From positions 3,844,001 to 3,908,000 of the forward strand of contig NZ_CP084469.1 in assembly GCF_020405205.1 (NCBI RefSeq): a stretch of 64,000 nt of DNA, read 5' to 3'. The notes beneath the pieces were generated by a model that saw only the letters and a program-made list of their open reading frames with translations, had not been told where the DNA came from and did no database searches. Origin of the DNA: Natrinema salinisoli. Its GTDB lineage: Archaea > Halobacteriota > Halobacteria > Halobacteriales > Natrialbaceae. Of this stretch, positions 26,223-34,919 are shown one piece after another; position 1 is the first letter of the stretch; the number at the start of each line of letters is the position of its first letter. A program made the translations under genes and the position numbers.

Positions 26223-27392
26223 ATGGCGTGGAAGGGTGGCCGGCGGTCGGTGGTGAAAATCGGCGGGGTAGCATGTGCGTTCGGGCTGGCAGGATGTCTC
26301 GGCGACAGCAACGAGTCGGAGACCGGATCGACCGCTGGGAGTGACGCGTCCTGGCCGACATACGGTGCGACGGCTGCGAACGTCGGTTACGCGTCTCTCG
26401 AAGGGCCGCTCGAGAGTGTCGCCGAACGGTGGCGGCTCGAGACGGACGCGACGGTTCGCGGCAGTCCAGTAGTGGCCGACGGGACGGTCTACGTCGGGAA
26501 CGACGCAGGTAGTCTGTACGCGCTGGACGCCGGCACTGGCGAGACGACCTGGCAGTTCGAGACGGGTGAAGAGTTCCGCCACAGTCCGTCGGTGACCGAG
26601 GGGACGGTCTACGTCGGTAGCGAGGACGGGTTCGTGTACGCTATCGACGCGGCCACAGGGGCGGAACGCTGGCGAAACGAAGTGGCCCCCGATTCGAGTC
26701 CGACGGTCGTCGAGGGCACCGTCTACGTCGGGGGTAACTGGGGCACGGTCCACGCCCTCGAGGCGGAAACCGGCGAGGAACGCTGGCGGTTCGAGACGGA
26801 CGGAGAGTACGTACACACGACCCCGGCAGTGGTCGACGGCACCGTCTACGTCGGTAGCGAGGACGGGTCGGTCCACGCGATCGATGCGCGAGGTGGAGAG
26901 GCCGACTGGCAGTTCGGGACGGACGAAGCGGTTCGCGGCAGTCCAGCGGTGGCCGACGGGACGGTCTACCTCGGGAGCGGCGACGGTTTCGTGTACGCCC
27001 TCGACGCGATCACCGGCGAGGAACGCTGGCGGTTCGAGACGGACGGGTTCCCGAATACCAGTCCCGCGGTTCACGATGACACCGTCTTCGTCGGCTGTGG
27101 CACCGAGTCCGCCGACCGCAGGGGCGACGTGATCGCACTCGACGCCGCGATGGGCGATGTCCGGTGGAGGTTCCGGGTCGAAGAACCAGTTCGGACCGGT
27201 CCGGCGGTGACCGACGACGCGGTCTACGTGGGGAGCGACGACGGGGCAGTCCACGCGGTCGACGTCGAGAGCGGCGAGCACCGCTGGCGGTTTCCGACGA
27301 ACGACGCGATCGTCTCGAGCCCCGCCGTGGCCGGCGGTGCCGTCTTCGTCGGAAGCGACGACCGCAGGGTGTACGCGGTCGAAGAACGGTAG
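26223..27392 (+). CDS. PQQ-like beta-propeller lipoprotein
   Basis: 389 residues from ATG 26223. N-terminal signal with lipobox FGLAGCLG (Cys25). The rest is about eight near-identical blades of 36-40 residues, each with VADGTVYVGNDAGSLYALDA then TGETTWQFETG: the GTVYVG-x-D-G-x-VYALDA pattern of PQQ/WD-like (BamB-type) propellers. It would sit outside the cell on a lipid anchor. Free PQQ binding is not implied; most such proteins act as scaffolds. Internal repeats make the gene prone to slippage, but the frame is intact. Confidence 0.92.
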   Translation: MAWKGGRRSVVKIGGVACAFGLAGCLGDSNESETGSTAGSDASWPTYGATAANVGYASLEGPLESVAERWRLETDATVRGSPVVADGTVYVGNDAGSLYALDAGTGETTWQFETGEEFRHSPSVTEGTVYVGSEDGFVYAIDAATGAERWRNEVAPDSSPTVVEGTVYVGGNWGTVHALEAETGEERWRFETDGEYVHTTPAVVDGTVYVGSEDGSVHAIDARGGEADWQFGTDEAVRGSPAVADGTVYLGSGDGFVYALDAITGEERWRFETDGFPNTSPAVHDDTVFVGCGTESADRRGDVIALDAAMGDVRWRFRVEEPVRTGPAVTDDAVYVGSDDGAVHAVDVESGEHRWRFPTNDAIVSSPAVAGGAVFVGSDDRRVYAVEER

Positions 27393-27435
27393 CGCGACGG
27401 CTCGACTCGTAGTCGCCGCCCACAGACGACGGCTA

Positions 27436-28476
27436 TCAGCGCCGCTCCGCGCCGGTTCCCGGCCGATTCGGATCGTCGATCGCGATCTCGCCGTTCTTTT
27501 CGATCGGCCCCGCATACGGATCGTCCGCGAGCAGCAGGGAGCCGTCCAGATCGGCGTAGTCCAGCAGGGGCGCGAGGTGACACGCCGCTGCGATGGAGGC
27601 GTTCGATTCAGTCATACAGCCGAGCATGACCTCGAGACCGTGGGCCCGGGCCGCGTGGATCATCCGTTTCGCCTCCCGGAGGCCGCCGCATTTCATCAGT
27701 TTCAGGTTCGCGATGTCACACCGGTCCGCGATTCTGGGAATATCCGCGAGCGTCACGCATGATTCGTCGGCGGCGATCGGCAGTGCCGACCGCTCGTACA
27801 CGAACCGCAGCCCCTCGGGATCGTCGGCGGAAACCGGCTGTTCGACGAACGCGAGGTCGAACTCAGCGAGGCGATCGATTTTTGCGACCGCTTCCCGTGG
27901 GGTCCAGGCCTCGTTCGCGTCGACGAACAGCCTGACGTCCGGTGCGACGGATCGAATCGTCCGGACGATCTCGGCGTCGCAGTCGGTCCCGAGTTTGATT
28001 TTCAGGGTCCCGTGCCCTCGGTCCAGGGCCGATTCCGTCTTCTCGCGCATCGTCTCGAGATCGTCGAGCCCGATGGTATAGGAACTTTCGAGGGGATCAG
28101 CGGGATCGAGCCCCCAGTAGCGATAGAGGGGTATCTCGAGTCGTTTGCCGACGAGATCGTGCAGCGCGATGCTCACTGCGGCCCGGGCAGCCGGATTTCG
28201 TCGAACAGTCTCGCGCATGCGGCGTTCGATCCGCTCGAGGCGGTGGGGATCGTCGACGGCTTCTACCACCGCGAGCAGGTCGGGGAGAACGGCCTCGACC
28301 GTGGCGGCGGTCTCCCCGTAATGGGACGACGGTGCGGCAGCGCCGATGCCGGTCGTCCCGTCGTCGTCTTCGATCCGGATGAACGCGACCTCGGTTTCGG
28401 TCGTCCTCCCGCGAGCGATCTCGAAGGGGTGCTCGAGGGGCAGCGTACGCCGTTCGAACGACGTCTCGAGCCCCAT
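27436..28476 (-). CDS. dgcA: enolase-superfamily racemase (dipeptide epimerase / N-acyl-D-Glu racemase-like)
   Basis: 346 residues of the mandelate racemase/muconate-lactonizing group. The two-base pair is visible: KIKLG (KxK, about residue 160) and the second Lys in NLKLMKCGG (about 262). Metal ligands are in LFVDANEAW, AFVEQPV and IAADESC. Substrate-specificity motifs resemble L-Ala-D/L-Glu epimerases. Archaea lack murein, and the gene follows a DUF1611 (DgcN-like) gene on the same strand with only one base between, the arrangement of the D-glutamate catabolic pair dgcN-dgcA. N-acetyl-D-glutamate racemisation is therefore the better guess. Confidence 0.88.
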   Translation of the reverse strand: MGLETSFERRTLPLEHPFEIARGRTTETEVAFIRIEDDDGTTGIGAAAPSSHYGETAATVEAVLPDLLAVVEAVDDPHRLERIERRMRETVRRNPAARAAVSIALHDLVGKRLEIPLYRYWGLDPADPLESSYTIGLDDLETMREKTESALDRGHGTLKIKLGTDCDAEIVRTIRSVAPDVRLFVDANEAWTPREAVAKIDRLAEFDLAFVEQPVSADDPEGLRFVYERSALPIAADESCVTLADIPRIADRCDIANLKLMKCGGLREAKRMIHAARAHGLEVMLGCMTESNASIAAACHLAPLLDYADLDGSLLLADDPYAGPIEKNGEIAIDDPNRPGTGAERR

Positions 28477-28477
28477 C

Positions 28478-29497
28478 TCAGCACAGCACCTCGAGGAGGT
28501 CGTCGGTTCCGAACCGGAGCACGTCGGTGGCGGGTGCGCCGATTTCGCTGGCGTAGTCGTCGACCGCCTCCCGGGCGGCCTCGTCGTCCTCGAGGCCGGC
28601 GGTGTTGAGTGCGCCGGCGACGACCTCGCTCTCCGCGACCGGTGCGGCGACGCTCTCGTAGAGATCGACGCAGGTCCGGACCGACGGCAGCGAGAACGAC
28701 TCGTAGCCGTGGATCTCTTCTCGGCCGGCCTCGTGGCAGAGTACGAGTTCGTCCGCCATCGATCCGTGGAGGATGCCGAGAGTGACCGGCGAGTACGCCG
28801 GATGGACGATGCTCCCTTGCCCCTCGACGAACAGGTAGTCGTGGTCGTCGCCTTTTTCGAGAATCATTTCCTCGACCGCGCCCGCGGTGAAGTCGCTGAC
28901 GACGCGATCGATCGGGTTCCCCCAGCCCTCGATCATGATCCCCGTCTGGCCGGTCGGGATGACGGCGGCGTCGTGGCCGGCCGCACGGGCGTCGCGGGCG
29001 AGCTCCATCGTCGTCGTCATCTTGCCGACCGAGCAGTCGGTGCCGACGGTGAGGATCACGTCGGCGTCGACTTCCCCGGCGACGCCCTCGCTGACCGAGA
29101 GATCGTCCGGCGGGTTCCGAACGTCGCGAATCTCGCAGTCGTTCTCCGCCGCCAATCTGGAGAATTCCTCGTCCTCGGCGAGGAAGTAGTGGAGTCCCGA
29201 TACCACGTCGCAGCCGTACTCGAGTGCCGTTCGAACGTCCTCGCGCCAGCTCTCGTCGAAGCCGCCCCCGATCGGTGCGATCCCGATCAGCAGAGTGTCG
29301 ACCGCGTCCGGCTCGAGATCACTCATTCCGGCGACGATCGGCGCGTCCTGTACGTCCGGGACGGAATCCGAGACGCGGCGTCCGGCGGTCTCTCGATCGA
29401 GGACGGCGACGGCGTCGTGGTCGGCGTACCGGAGAACGCCGAGGGCGGTTTTGGCCTGGCTGGGAAACTTCTCGTGGGCGAGAATGGCGACACGCAT
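28478..29497 (-). CDS. dgcN: DUF1611 protein, DgcN-like D-glutamate N-acetyltransferase
   Basis: 339 residues. An N-terminal Rossmann-like domain (MRVAILAHEKFPSQAKTALG) is followed by a P-loop domain with TVGTDCSVGKMTTTMELARDA (about 150-170), VIPTGQTGIMIEGWG and DYLFVEGQGSIVHPAYSP. This is the DUF1611 family; a bacterial member, DgcN, was reported to N-acetylate D-glutamate before racemisation by DgcA. The adjacent downstream racemase supports that pairing. A TATA-like TTAAGTAA about 24 bases before the ATG suggests a leaderless transcript for both genes. Confidence 0.86.
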   Translation of the reverse strand: MRVAILAHEKFPSQAKTALGVLRYADHDAVAVLDRETAGRRVSDSVPDVQDAPIVAGMSDLEPDAVDTLLIGIAPIGGGFDESWREDVRTALEYGCDVVSGLHYFLAEDEEFSRLAAENDCEIRDVRNPPDDLSVSEGVAGEVDADVILTVGTDCSVGKMTTTMELARDARAAGHDAAVIPTGQTGIMIEGWGNPIDRVVSDFTAGAVEEMILEKGDDHDYLFVEGQGSIVHPAYSPVTLGILHGSMADELVLCHEAGREEIHGYESFSLPSVRTCVDLYESVAAPVAESEVVAGALNTAGLEDDEAAREAVDDYASEIGAPATDVLRFGTDDLLEVLC

Positions 29498-29815
29498 ACC
29501 GGGACATGGGCGAGGGGTTACTTAACCCTACAGTTGCGTGACGGAGTCGTCGGCGGTGGACCGCAAGCAGGGCGGCCTTTATTACGTCGATCGATCGTAT
29601 GGTGCATTCGAGAATCAGTTCGTATCAGCCGAACTTCATCAGTTCAGGAATACCGAAACTCTCATTTCGGTAACCCACCGATTCCGTCCCAACGTTGTGT
29701 TTCACCAGACCGGACAGGTCGATGCGGGGCCGCTATCCGGTGCTCGTGTCGCCACCGGTCGGTGGAACCGAATCGTGATCTCGAGCCGACAGTAAACAGC
29801 GAGGGAATCAAAAGC
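29498..29815. other. 318-base divergent intergenic region
   Basis: Holds the promoter of the dgcN-dgcA pair (TATA at 29518-29525, minus) and, to the right, AT-richer sequence before the sulfatase-fold gene. An 85-codon plus-strand frame from GTG 29538 has no start signal and unbiased codons, so it is not called. Confidence 0.55.
29518..29525 (-). promoter_or_regulatory. TATA box of dgcN
   Basis: Reads TTAAGTAA on the minus strand, centred about 24 bases before the ATG at 29497. Confidence 0.55.
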
Positions 29816-31246
29816 ATGGTATCTGATACGTCTGTTTCGAACGTTGTACTCGTCACGGTCGATTCGCTGCGTGCGGACGCGATCGGCCCGTACGATAGCG
29901 ATCGGCACACACCGGTGATGGATTCCCTCGCCGACAGCGGCACCGTTTTCGAGCGGGCCTTCGCGACCGGGAACTGGACGCCGTTTTCGTTCCCGTCGAT
30001 GCTCGCTTCCCGGCCCGTGTTTGCCGACAACGGCCGAATCGGCGTCGAAGATTCGCCGACGCTCGCGGAAACGGTCTCCGACGCGGGCGTTTCGACCGGC
30101 GGATTCAACGCCGCCAACGGCTTTCTCACGACGCACTGGGGGTACGACGACGGGTTCGACGAGTTCGATCCCTTCGTCGCGAACGTGGGCTCGAGCGTGT
30201 ACAGCCGGTATCTCGCGACGCACCCGACGGTCGAAGCGTGGCTCCAGTTGGCGGCCTCGCCGATCCGTCGCGCCGGCTCCTGGCTCCGCGGAAACACGGA
30301 CGATCGGCCGTTTCTGGACACGTCGCGGATGTTCGACGTCGAACACGCCGCGGGCGAGTTCGTCGAGGAGACGGATTCGCCGTTCTTCCTCTGGATCCAC
30401 TACATGGACACGCACACGCCGTACGTTCCCGCACCACGCTACATCCGCGAGGTCTCCGACGACCGGCTCGGGACCCACAAGATGTTGCTCGCCCACACGC
30501 GAACCGGACTCGGATGGGACGTCAGCGACCGAACGCTCGCGGACCTTCGAACGCTCTATCAGGCGACGGCCCGGCAGGTCGACGCGAGCATCGGCCGGCT
30601 CCTCGAGACCCTCTCGGACCACGATTACGACGACGATACGGCCGTCATCCTGGCGGGCGACCACGGCGAGGAGTTCCAGGAACACGGCCACCTCGCACAC
30701 TATCCCAAGCTGTACGACGAGCTGATTCACGTCCCGTTCATCGTGGACGTTCCCGGCTCCGAGGGAGGCCGAGTCGAGCAGCAGGTCGGACTCGATTCCA
30801 TCCCGCCGACGGTAACCGATCTGATGGACGTCGAGGCCCCGGACGAGTGGACCGGCGAGACGCTCGTTCCGAGCGTCGTCGGCGAGGAGTCCCCGGCCGA
30901 CGAGCCGGTCGTCTCGGTCACCGTCCGGGACGAGTCGGTGACGAAACAGCCGATCCCGCGGTCGCTCGAGGACGGCGAACTCCTCGTCAGCGCTCGGAAC
31001 CGTGACTGGACCTACATCGAAAACGTCGAAACCGAGGAGCCAGAACTGTACTATCGACCCGACGACCCGCTGCAACAGACGAACCTCGCGACCGATCCGA
31101 CTCCGGAGCAACGGGACGTGATCGAATCGCTCGCGCCGGTCGTTGCGGCCCACGCGAGTATGATCCGGGATGCGGAGCCGACGGAAGAGGACGGGGACGT
31201 CGACGAGGACCTCGAGGCGCGGTTGTCGGCCCTCGGCTACCGATAG
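29816..31246 (+). CDS. sulfatase-fold hydrolase/transferase
   Basis: 476 residues from ATG 29816. Alkaline-phosphatase/sulfatase fold: VVLVTVDSLRADAIGPYDSD (metal-binding Asp), NWTPFSFPSMLASRP at the nucleophile position, FFLWIHYMDTHTPYVP, and VILAGDHGEEFQEHGHLAHY (metal-binding Asp-His). The sulfatase signature C/S-x-P-S-R is not matched; the position reads Thr-Pro-Phe-Ser, so this may be a phosphoester or phosphoglycerol-transferase type enzyme. gtrA starts at the base after its stop, so they are co-transcribed. Context points to cell-surface glycan or lipid modification. Confidence 0.87.
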   Translation: MVSDTSVSNVVLVTVDSLRADAIGPYDSDRHTPVMDSLADSGTVFERAFATGNWTPFSFPSMLASRPVFADNGRIGVEDSPTLAETVSDAGVSTGGFNAANGFLTTHWGYDDGFDEFDPFVANVGSSVYSRYLATHPTVEAWLQLAASPIRRAGSWLRGNTDDRPFLDTSRMFDVEHAAGEFVEETDSPFFLWIHYMDTHTPYVPAPRYIREVSDDRLGTHKMLLAHTRTGLGWDVSDRTLADLRTLYQATARQVDASIGRLLETLSDHDYDDDTAVILAGDHGEEFQEHGHLAHYPKLYDELIHVPFIVDVPGSEGGRVEQQVGLDSIPPTVTDLMDVEAPDEWTGETLVPSVVGEESPADEPVVSVTVRDESVTKQPIPRSLEDGELLVSARNRDWTYIENVETEEPELYYRPDDPLQQTNLATDPTPEQRDVIESLAPVVAAHASMIRDAEPTEEDGDVDEDLEARLSALGYR

Positions 31247-31675
31247 ATGATCAGATCGTTCCTTCGCAGTCTCGTCGACGGGCCGCTTGCACGCCAGCTT
31301 CGACGGTTCGTCATCGTCGGGGTTATCGCTGCGACGGTACAGATGATACTGCTGTGGGCGTTCGTCGACAGCGCCGGGCTGCATTATCTGGTCGGTGCGA
31401 TGATCGCCATCGAGATCACGATTGTCCTCTCGTACGTTCTCAACAACGCGTGGACGTTCCAGACGATCCAGAACACCGGCACTATCGATTATCTCACGGG
31501 GCTGGTCAAGACGAACGTCGTCCGCGGAACGGCGATACCGATCCAGCTCGCCGTCCTCTTCAGTTTCGTCGAGTGGGTACACGCTCCGTATCTCATCGCC
31601 AACGGGATCGCGATCGCTCTCAGTGGGGTGTATCGATACGTACTCGACGCGCGATGGACATGGGGGTCAACGTGA
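31247..31675 (+). CDS. GtrA family membrane protein
   Basis: 142 residues, four TM helices: RFVIVGVIAATVQMILLWAFV, YLVGAMIAIEITIVLSYVLN, a central NNAWTFQTI motif (the N-x-x-W-T-F hallmark of GtrA), and a C-terminal pair ending ALSGVYRYVLDARWTWGS. GtrA-like proteins are thought to flip or help transfer polyprenyl-linked sugars. It follows the sulfatase-fold gene with no spacing, so both are likely used in surface glycoconjugate assembly. Confidence 0.9.
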   Translation: MIRSFLRSLVDGPLARQLRRFVIVGVIAATVQMILLWAFVDSAGLHYLVGAMIAIEITIVLSYVLNNAWTFQTIQNTGTIDYLTGLVKTNVVRGTAIPIQLAVLFSFVEWVHAPYLIANGIAIALSGVYRYVLDARWTWGST

Positions 31676-31769
31676 CGGCAACCCCCGGTAGCGACCGAGC
31701 ACGTCGTCAGACGTTTTTGCTCGTCGATCGATCGAAAAAAACACGGCCCACCCAACTACGTAGGTACCA

Positions 31770-32336
31770 ATGATGGCTATTCCGCTCCCGACGATTCTCG
31801 TGGTAGAGGCACTGAACGGTCTGCTCGCTGCTCCCGGTGAAGCACTCGTCGAGTCCGCCACCGGCTGGGGCGGGATGGGGATCGTCTTCGTCTACTCGTT
31901 TCTGATCGCGTTCGCGCTGCCCGGTCCCAGCGAGGTCGTCCTGCTCGCGCCGCTCGATCTCGGCTTTCCGCAGTGGCTCCGCCTCACGATAATCATGCTC
32001 GTCAGCGCGACCGGCAAGGCGGCCGGCAGCGTGGTCGCGTTTCACCTCGGGCAGGAAGTCAAACAGTCCGGACCGATAACGCGGTGGTTGCGTCGGTCCA
32101 GATGGGACATCCTCGCCTGGTCGGAGAAGCGCTCGGTCCAGCTCGCGCGGCGGTACGGGTACGGCGGGCTCGCGATCGCCCTCTCCGTTCCGTTCTTCCC
32201 CGACACGATCTCGATATACGCCTTCGCCGTCCTCGAGGAAGATTACCCGCGATTCGCCCTGGCCACGTTCCTCGGGAGCCTCGGCCGGCTCGTCGTGACG
32301 GTGGGGTTCTTCGGTGGCCTCGCGACGGTATTTTGA
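31770..32336 (+). CDS. VTT/DedA-like membrane protein
   Basis: 188 residues with the VTT (SNARE-associated Golgi) pattern: FVYSFLIAFALPGPSEVVLLAPLDLG (re-entrant half-loop), SATGKAAGSVVAFHLGQEVK, RYGYGGLAIALSVPFFPDTI and FALATFLGSLGRLVVTVGFF. DedA-family proteins flip undecaprenyl phosphate or phospholipids. The closing RLVVT motif with its conserved Arg is present. It lies 95 bases after GtrA, same strand, and belongs to the same surface or lipid-carrier cluster by position. Confidence 0.85.
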   Translation: MMAIPLPTILVVEALNGLLAAPGEALVESATGWGGMGIVFVYSFLIAFALPGPSEVVLLAPLDLGFPQWLRLTIIMLVSATGKAAGSVVAFHLGQEVKQSGPITRWLRRSRWDILAWSEKRSVQLARRYGYGGLAIALSVPFFPDTISIYAFAVLEEDYPRFALATFLGSLGRLVVTVGFFGGLATVF

Positions 32337-32420
32337 TCGGATCGTTCGGTTCAATTACGACTGCTTTCGCGCGAATCGGACGATCACCACAGTTTACCCG
32401 TTCGCGACTGAGCAGATGGT

Positions 32421-33749
32421 ATGACGGATCGCTGGCTCGCTGCCTGGGGCCTCGGCTCGGTCGCGTTCGGCGGCGCATCGCTGTTGGTTCCACTCTACAT
32501 CGTTTTGCTCGGTGCGGCGCCGGTACAGCTCGGTATTCTGGCCGCAACGGCGGCCATCGTGGGCGCGCCCGGCGCGATCGCGTTCGGTCGCGTGGCGAAT
32601 CGGGTCGACAATCGCCGGCCGCTGGTCATCGCGACGCTACTCGGAGTCACGGGCTCGCTGGCCGTAATTCCGTTTCTGACGTCGATTAGGTCCGTTATCG
32701 TCGTGAACGCGGTCCTCTGGTTGTTCGTCGCGTCCGTCGGCCCCGTGTTGACCATGCTCGTCGTCGACGACGCACCGGAGTTCGCGTGGAGCGAACGGAT
32801 CGGTCTGGTGAACAAGTATCAGGGCTACGGCTGGGCCGGCGGGCTCGTCCTCGGAACCATCTGGCCGTTCGTCGGGAGCCGACTGCTCGCGGCCGACGCG
32901 GCGACGCTGACCCGGGCGCTGTTCTGGGTGCTCGCGGGCTGTGCCGGCGTCAGCGCTCTCCTGGCGATACGGACGCTCCCGCGTCCCGCGCCGTCGGCAC
33001 ACGTCACGGACGACCGCGCCGTTCGACGGATCGGCCGACTGCTGGCGGAGTCGGGTCGCGGCGTCAAAGGCGCGACGTTCGCCTTCTCACCCAACCGTCT
33101 CTACTGGACGACCCGCGGCATCGATCCGCGACGGCTCGCGACGCGACTCGACCCGACGCTGCGGACGTACTTCGTCGCCGGCCTCTTCTTCTTTACCGGC
33201 TCCGCCGCGTTCTGGGCACCGCTCCCGCTGTTCCTGACCGACGTCGGCTTCGATTCGGGCCAGATATTCGCGCTCTATCTCGTCTCGAGTCTCGGCTCCG
33301 CGGTCTGTTACGAAGCCGCCGGACGGCTCTCGGCGCGATACGACGTCCGCCGCCTGCAGTCGGGCACCCTCGCCGCGCGAGGAGTGTTATTTCCGTCGAC
33401 CATCGCGATCACGATGCTGGGCGGCGCCGCCGCGCTCGGTGGCGCCGCTCTCGTTCTGACGCTCGTGGGGATCACCTGGGCCGGCATCGCCGTCATCGGG
33501 ACGGCGATCGTCACCCGGCTCGCGCCCACCAGCGCTCGCGGCGAGATACTCGGGGCCTACGTCGCGCTGGGCGCGATCGGCGGCGGTCTCGGCGGCGTTC
33601 TGGGCGGCTGGGCCGCGACCGTCAACTACTTCACCGCGTTCGCCGTCGCTGGCGGGCTCGTGCTGGTCGGGGCAGGGCTCGTCGTCTCGCTCGAGGCATT
33701 CGGGAATCGAAGCGTGACCGCATCGGCAAGCGATTCGACTGCCCGGTAG
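32421..33749 (+). CDS. MFS transporter
   Basis: 442 residues with about twelve hydrophobic helices in two halves. The MFS loop 2-3 motif is recognisable as GRVANRVDNRRPLVIATLLG (about 57-76). The second half starts near FVAGLFFFTGSAAFWAPLPLF with ARYDVRRLQSGTLAARG as the matching loop. A central basic loop links the halves. The substrate cannot be inferred; it is probably an exporter-like member. It converges with the pilin-bactofilin gene (stop codons six bases apart). Confidence 0.88.
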   Translation: MTDRWLAAWGLGSVAFGGASLLVPLYIVLLGAAPVQLGILAATAAIVGAPGAIAFGRVANRVDNRRPLVIATLLGVTGSLAVIPFLTSIRSVIVVNAVLWLFVASVGPVLTMLVVDDAPEFAWSERIGLVNKYQGYGWAGGLVLGTIWPFVGSRLLAADAATLTRALFWVLAGCAGVSALLAIRTLPRPAPSAHVTDDRAVRRIGRLLAESGRGVKGATFAFSPNRLYWTTRGIDPRRLATRLDPTLRTYFVAGLFFFTGSAAFWAPLPLFLTDVGFDSGQIFALYLVSSLGSAVCYEAAGRLSARYDVRRLQSGTLAARGVLFPSTIAITMLGGAAALGGAALVLTLVGITWAGIAVIGTAIVTRLAPTSARGEILGAYVALGAIGGGLGGVLGGWAATVNYFTAFAVAGGLVLVGAGLVVSLEAFGNRSVTASASDSTAR

Positions 33750-33755
33750 CAGCCG

Positions 33756-34727
33756 TTAACACTCGCTGGAGCCGTCGCCAGTGATCTCGGAATCGTCCTT
33801 GCAATCGATCGTATCTGCAGTTACGTCGCCGTCGACGAGAGAGTCGCCTTTGAGAACTACCGTGTGTCCCTCCGCATCGATATCTCCGTTGACGGTTCCG
33901 TCTTCGAGTTCCACGGATCCGTCCGTTTCGATCGGTCCATTAACAACCGATCCGTCTCCGACGGCTACGTCTTCTTCGGCGGCTGTAATCGCGCCGTCCA
34001 TTTCGGTTCCCGATTTCAGATCGAGCGTATCTCCCGTTCCGTCGGACGGAACCGTGATATCTCCATCTATCTCCGGTCCATTATCCACGATTGGCACGTC
34101 TTCGGTCACGACATCACCAGTTATGCTGCCTCCTTTGAACGTCATTCCACCGTCTCCGTTCAATTTCACCTTCCCAATAAGCTCCCCACCGTCTTCGATC
34201 TCGACGTCGATATCGGTCCGCCCACCGTCGTCACCGACGACATCGAACTCGATCACTTCGCCGTCTTCGACCGTGAGATCTCCGCCCTCGAGTTCCGATT
34301 CACACTGGTCGAAACCGGTCGAGACACCCCGCAACTCGTACGTATCGAGCAGCGTGTCGGAGCCGATGACTTGCAATACGTCTCCCGGCTCGAGCGGATC
34401 GGGACAATCGCCCCCGTCGACGATCGTGATATCTCCCTTCTCGAGATCGCCGCTCCCGTCCCAGCTGCCACAGCTTCCTTCTCCCTGAAGTCGGATTTCG
34501 GTGTTGCCGGCTGACAGGCCCCGAATGTCGGTAAAGCCGATCGCCACGGTTCCGGTGTCGTCTTCCTGATACATAAGCTCCGCGTGGGGCGTCTGGTCGA
34601 AGACGCCGGCGCCGAGAATCCCCGCCGCGAGAACCGCCATCACTATCGACACCATTCCGACGAGCATCACCGTTCCCATCACTACCGATACCGCTCGCTC
34701 GTCCGATCGAAGCCGACGCGACTGCAT
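33756..34727 (-). CDS. archaeal pilin N-terminus fused to bactofilin-like repeats
   Basis: 323 residues. The first 45 are a type IV pilin-like (DUF1628) start: a basic leader with DERAVSVVMGTVMLVGMVSI and a long hydrophobic helix, usually cut by PibD. After a variable region with two Cys-containing loops (GSCGSWDGSG, GGDCPDPLEPGD) residues about 190-320 are short glycine-centred repeats such as GSVVNGPIETDGSVELEDGT and GTVNGDIDAEGHTVVLKGDS, the right-handed beta-helix pattern of bactofilin (polymer-forming) proteins. Very acidic and Lys-poor. It is probably extracellular and polymerising. Confidence 0.8.
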   Translation of the reverse strand: MQSRRLRSDERAVSVVMGTVMLVGMVSIVMAVLAAGILGAGVFDQTPHAELMYQEDDTGTVAIGFTDIRGLSAGNTEIRLQGEGSCGSWDGSGDLEKGDITIVDGGDCPDPLEPGDVLQVIGSDTLLDTYELRGVSTGFDQCESELEGGDLTVEDGEVIEFDVVGDDGGRTDIDVEIEDGGELIGKVKLNGDGGMTFKGGSITGDVVTEDVPIVDNGPEIDGDITVPSDGTGDTLDLKSGTEMDGAITAAEEDVAVGDGSVVNGPIETDGSVELEDGTVNGDIDAEGHTVVLKGDSLVDGDVTADTIDCKDDSEITGDGSSEC

Positions 34728-34888
34728 TGATTACCTGTTCGAATACGGGAACTAACAGTTTGGGGATGTTTCTGGCGAATAGATCGTAAATACAATAGAT
34801 AGCTGAAATAAGTTTGCCGCGTACGGGTACCACCGCTTGCCGCTCGTGCTGACTCGGTTTTCTAACGGGCATCCGACCGACAGTACTC

Positions 34889-34896
34889 CTAAAAGG
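34889..34896 (+). promoter_or_regulatory. TATA box of coaBC
   Basis: CTAAAAGG centred about 28 bases before ATG 34920, which favours that ATG over the GTG two codons earlier. Confidence 0.55.
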
Positions 34897-34919
34897 ACCC
34901 GTTCCGAAGTGGAGTGTAC

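Noticed and set aside
26223-27392. Possible multi-copy tandem repeat locus
   Set aside because: The repeats are coding blades of a beta-propeller protein, in frame and of normal number.
27436-28476. Murein-peptide recycling role for the epimerase
   Set aside because: Haloarchaea lack peptidoglycan, and the adjacent DUF1611 gene points to D-glutamate metabolism instead.
29538-29795. 85-codon frame from GTG before the sulfatase-fold gene
   Set aside because: No start signal, no codon bias and no recognisable protein; better explained as promoter DNA.
29702-31582. 626-codon open frame on the minus strand
   Set aside because: Antisense to the sulfatase-fold gene and gtrA; composition typical of a shadow.
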